NCBI GenBank assembly: GCA_025055755.1
Contig: JANWWF010000002.1
Coordinates: forward strand, 124,001-188,000
Length of the DNA: 64,000 nucleotides
Source: Candidatus Kapaibacterium sp.
GTDB lineage: Bacteria > Bacteroidota > Ignavibacteria > Kapaibacteriales > NICIL-2
Reading direction: 5' to 3'
In this document: positions 61,709 to 64,000 of the stretch, piece after piece
Position numbering within the stretch: position 1 is the first letter of the stretch
Layout of the letters: every line of letters begins with the position of its first letter
Notes under the pieces: model-generated
Databases searched by the model: none
What the model saw: only the letters and a program-made list of their open reading frames with translations
What the model was told of the DNA's origin: nothing
Program-made: the position numbers and the translations under genes

Positions 61709-64000
61709 TTAAGGGGTGATCAAAACAGGTATGACCTCCGTATGGATCGGTGTCCATAAGCGCAGGTAATATGCGCCACTGGGAATGCGTCCTGCGGGAA
61801 TTGTGTAGTGATAGTTGCCCCGTTGCTGCCCTTCTGCTATCTGAAGAGCTCTACTGCCGAGTGTAGAGTATAGTTCAGCTCGGAATGGCATATCTTCTCC
61901 AATTGCAATATTGACGGTTACATCACCATGATCATGGCTGACCGATACAGTGGTTGGTGTATTGAGAATGATTTGGCGAATTTGCTGGGCACAGTAATTA
62001 GGAGTCGTAATTGTGCCTCTTGTTGTCTGGACAACCAGACAGGGGTAATCGCTTGCATTGATAAATGACACATCGACCGTGTGTGCTAATGTGCTTGCCA
62101 GAAATGTGGTAAATGGTATTTGGACCTCCAGTGTGCCATTGGGAATACCCACTGCGCCAATTCCTTCCAATAACGCCCCTGTTGGCAGACGCCGCATAGT
62201 CCATCGCCAATTATTCTGCAGAACTTGGAAACTTTGGTCGTCAATATCAACTGACCCTGTAGGATAGTCCAATTTGAACTGGAGTCGAGTGACAAGGATT
62301 CCTGCATCCGGCGTTGTCGAGATTAAAAGAGACACAGGTTTTGTTTTCCCTACATCAATGATCGCATTTCCTACGGTCACAGTTAGCGGACGCGTTACAC
62401 CTGTTGCACTGAAGCGTAAGCGCTGAGGTTGTGCCAATGCAGAGGAGTTGATGACAATTTCAATTGTTCGTGTACCTGGAGTAGGGGTGTATTGAATCGA
62501 AATGGTTGCGGTGCCACCGGGGGGGACAATAGTATCAGAGACAGTAACTGCAAAATCTGCAATGTCACCTTGCACTGCGATGGAGAAAGACTCTGCTACC
62601 GTGCTTGGATTCGTAATAGTCACTACTCTCGTTATAACGGAGTGACACAGGAGAATATCGCCAAAATCTTCTGGTTGGGAGATTGTCAATGCAAGCCCGA
62701 GTCCTTGAAGCGTAACGGTAGTCGTGACATCAGGGTTAGGATTGGGACCCGGTGCTGCATCAGAGATAATATTCACCTGTGCGACGTTGTTACCCACCTG
62801 GCTGGGACGGAAGCGAACGGGGAGGACAAGCGATTCGCCCACAGGTATTGTTACATTCGTTGGGGGTGGAGTATCGAACCAGAAGCTAGCACTAGTGGGA
62901 GATGAGATGCTTTTGACAACAAGCGGAGCAGTTGAACTAGTGTTACGGATAACCAGCGAGCCAATTTCCGGCGATATTGCCGATACAGGCCAGGGAGCAA
63001 AGGTGACATCAGCAGCTTCGATTTTGGGAAGAGTTCCACGTCCACGTGTTTGAGCAGCAATGGGTCCATTTAGACCTTGAACAGATACCTCAATCCATTC
63101 GCTGAGATCTCCTTCCAATTGGGGAGTAAACTCCACTTCAAATGTTCGTTCTTGACGGGCTGGAAGAGTAAACGGAGTGGTCGGAAGGTTGCGCAATTGA
63201 AAATTCGCATTCGGTGATCGCAGTTGGATTGCAGTGATGACTGCATCAAGTGAGTCATTTGCATTTCGAATACGTGCTGGGAGAGTAGTTGTTGTCAGCA
63301 CCCGATGCGATCCAAACTGCGGTACCTCCAGTTCAACCTCTGAGGGGAGTGCATTACCAACAATAAACTGCTGCTGCGTCCCGCCGCATTTAGCGGGCAG
63401 TTCAACCAGGAGAGTCGCACTGTGCTGTCCTACGCTACTTGGGAGGAAACTAATATCGACCGCTACACATTGCCCTGGGGGTATATCAAACGGACATCCA
63501 GTTGCTGCGTCAACGGTACACCCTGTAGAGCGGACCACTACTGTGAAGGCATTAGAGGGATTATTCGTTAGTTTCAGCGTGCCGCTGAGTGGCTCATTGC
63601 CTGTGTTTCGTACCAAACAATGGTTGGTAAGGCGACGTTCAATCCCTACACTGGTTGTGATCAATTCAGGAGCAGTGATTGTGTATTTGCAAGGTGGAAG
63701 GCCTGTGCCGTTTACCGTTACTTGAGCTGGGGCACCACAATTGCCCTCGACCGTAAGGATCGCCGTGTGGGCTCCCTCGAATCCAGGGCGGAAAAGGATT
63801 TCGACACTGATACACTCTCCTGGTTTGAGGACATAGTCCTGCCAGTTCGAAACCAACTGAAAGTTAGCAGGATTAGCACCACTAAAGCGCATAGCGCTAA
63901 TAATAACGGGGATTTCTCCATCATTACAAAGCACTCCGCTGAATACTTCACCCCGAACTTCCCCGACTGCAATCGATCCCACAGTGAGAACGGGTGAGCG
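61709..64000 (-). CDS. Secreted choice-of-anchor-D repeat protein with T9SS-like C-terminus (5' end outside window)
   Basis: The visible 763 residues have no stop upstream of the ORF-track start, so the gene continues past the window edge. At least five ASH/choice-of-anchor-D repeats follow each other. Each has a strand ending such as LKPGECISVEILFRPGFEGAHTA, IPPGQCVAVDISFLPSSVGQHSA, FEVEFTPQLEGDLSEW, VTIPVGESLVLPVRFRPSQVG and IVPPGGTATISIQYTPTPG. A cohesin-like region (LQFKLDYPTGSVDI) follows. The last ~80 residues (FRAELYSTLGSRALQIAEG ... IPSGAYYLRLW) look like a type A sorting domain of type IX secretion. Probably a cell-surface protein of unknown role; it resembles the protein at 36.4 kb in layout. 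Confidence 0.82.
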   Translation of the reverse strand, partial: RSPVLTVGSIAVGEVRGEVFSGVLCNDGEIPVIISAMRFSGANPANFQLVSNWQDYVLKPGECISVEILFRPGFEGAHTAILTVEGNCGAPAQVTVNGTGLPPCKYTITAPELITTSVGIERRLTNHCLVRNTGNEPLSGTLKLTNNPSNAFTVVVRSTGCTVDAATGCPFDIPPGQCVAVDISFLPSSVGQHSATLLVELPAKCGGTQQQFIVGNALPSEVELEVPQFGSHRVLTTTTLPARIRNANDSLDAVITAIQLRSPNANFQLRNLPTTPFTLPARQERTFEVEFTPQLEGDLSEWIEVSVQGLNGPIAAQTRGRGTLPKIEAADVTFAPWPVSAISPEIGSLVIRNTSSTAPLVVKSISSPTSASFWFDTPPPTNVTIPVGESLVLPVRFRPSQVGNNVAQVNIISDAAPGPNPNPDVTTTVTLQGLGLALTISQPEDFGDILLCHSVITRVVTITNPSTVAESFSIAVQGDIADFAVTVSDTIVPPGGTATISIQYTPTPGTRTIEIVINSSALAQPQRLRFSATGVTRPLTVTVGNAIIDVGKTKPVSLLISTTPDAGILVTRLQFKLDYPTGSVDIDDQSFQVLQNNWRWTMRRLPTGALLEGIGAVGIPNGTLEVQIPFTTFLASTLAHTVDVSFINASDYPCLVVQTTRGTITTPNYCAQQIRQIILNTPTTVSVSHDHGDVTVNIAIGEDMPFRAELYSTLGSRALQIAEGQQRGNYHYTIPAGRIPSGAYYLRLWTPIHTEVIPVLITP

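Noticed and set aside
1-64000. CRISPR array, transposon, prophage or defence island
   Set aside because: No direct repeat arrays, transposase, integrase, restriction or phage structural genes were found on either strand.

Overview
The window looks like one stretch of a very compact Gram-negative bacterial chromosome of the Fibrobacteres-Chlorobi-Bacteroidetes (FCB) superphylum. My best guess is a Kapabacteria/Ignavibacteria-like lineage. That is inferred from the combination of an alternative complex III (actABCDEF), secreted choice-of-anchor-D proteins with type-IX-like C-termini, a DUF4292-like lipoprotein, a Bacteroidetes-style QueA and a full flagellar rod/ring/hook-filament operon, which most Bacteroidetes lack. 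There are about 57 protein genes, almost no non-coding DNA (the longest gap is about 140 bp), many ATGA overlaps and several convergent pairs whose stop codons overlap or touch. I see no rRNA, tRNA, CRISPR array, insertion sequence or phage gene.

Layout. 1-1.4 kb: mreB (cut by the window edge) behind fliO, leftward. 1.5-5.3 kb: nitrilase, pspA, a YbjN-like gene, then an ECF sigma / anti-sigma / Spy-like trio, an envelope-stress neighbourhood. 5.3-11.8 kb, leftward: a DUF4292-like lipoprotein, lptD, glmS and a CNT nucleoside transporter. 11.8-14.9 kb: PTPS-folE, rnhB, pyrC. 15-25.3 kb: a respiratory operon of a lipoprotein cytochrome c, three oxidase assembly or membrane genes (ctaB, SCO, DUF420) and actABCDEF, closed by a strong hairpin. 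25.4-33.4 kb: a PspC-like gene, a small membrane protein, lysA, uvrB (leftward), queA, glgP. 33.4-40.1 kb: nuoM and nuoN followed directly by three exported proteins of the choice-of-anchor-D / barrel / DUF1573 kinds. 40.1-45.8 kb: glgA and ispE (leftward), then a SEC59/VTE5-type lipid kinase, an anchored unknown, an enoyl-ACP-reductase-like SDR, a TPR lipoprotein and dedA. 45.8-52.8 kb: XRE-cupin regulator, hybrid histidine kinase, P5C dehydrogenase, a kinase-less PASTA protein, a YkuE-like phosphoesterase and nrnA. 52.8-61.7 kb: leftward flagellar locus flgF-G-A-H-I-J then flgN-K-L-motA. 61.7-64 kb: a secreted choice-of-anchor-D protein, incomplete at its 5' end.

The most informative non-coding signals are a 16-of-17 sigma-54 (-24/-12) element 44 bp upstream of flgF, a sigma-28-like element upstream of flgN that overlaps the flgJ stop codon, and a recurring TAnnTTTG hexamer-type box (the Bacteroidetes -7 element) upstream of mreB, glmS, the cytochrome c gene, queA and the PASTA gene. 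The flagellar signals suggest rod/ring genes under RpoN and hook-filament genes under FliA. No flgM is present here.

I did not find a clearly undescribed system. The best candidates for something new are the XRE-cupin / REC-PAS-kinase-pseudoREC / P5C dehydrogenase module with a perfect palindrome in its promoter, the fused rod-binding/SLT FlgJ, the divergent FolE next to a C-x5-HGH PTPS, and the placement of secreted ASH-domain proteins immediately behind nuoMN.
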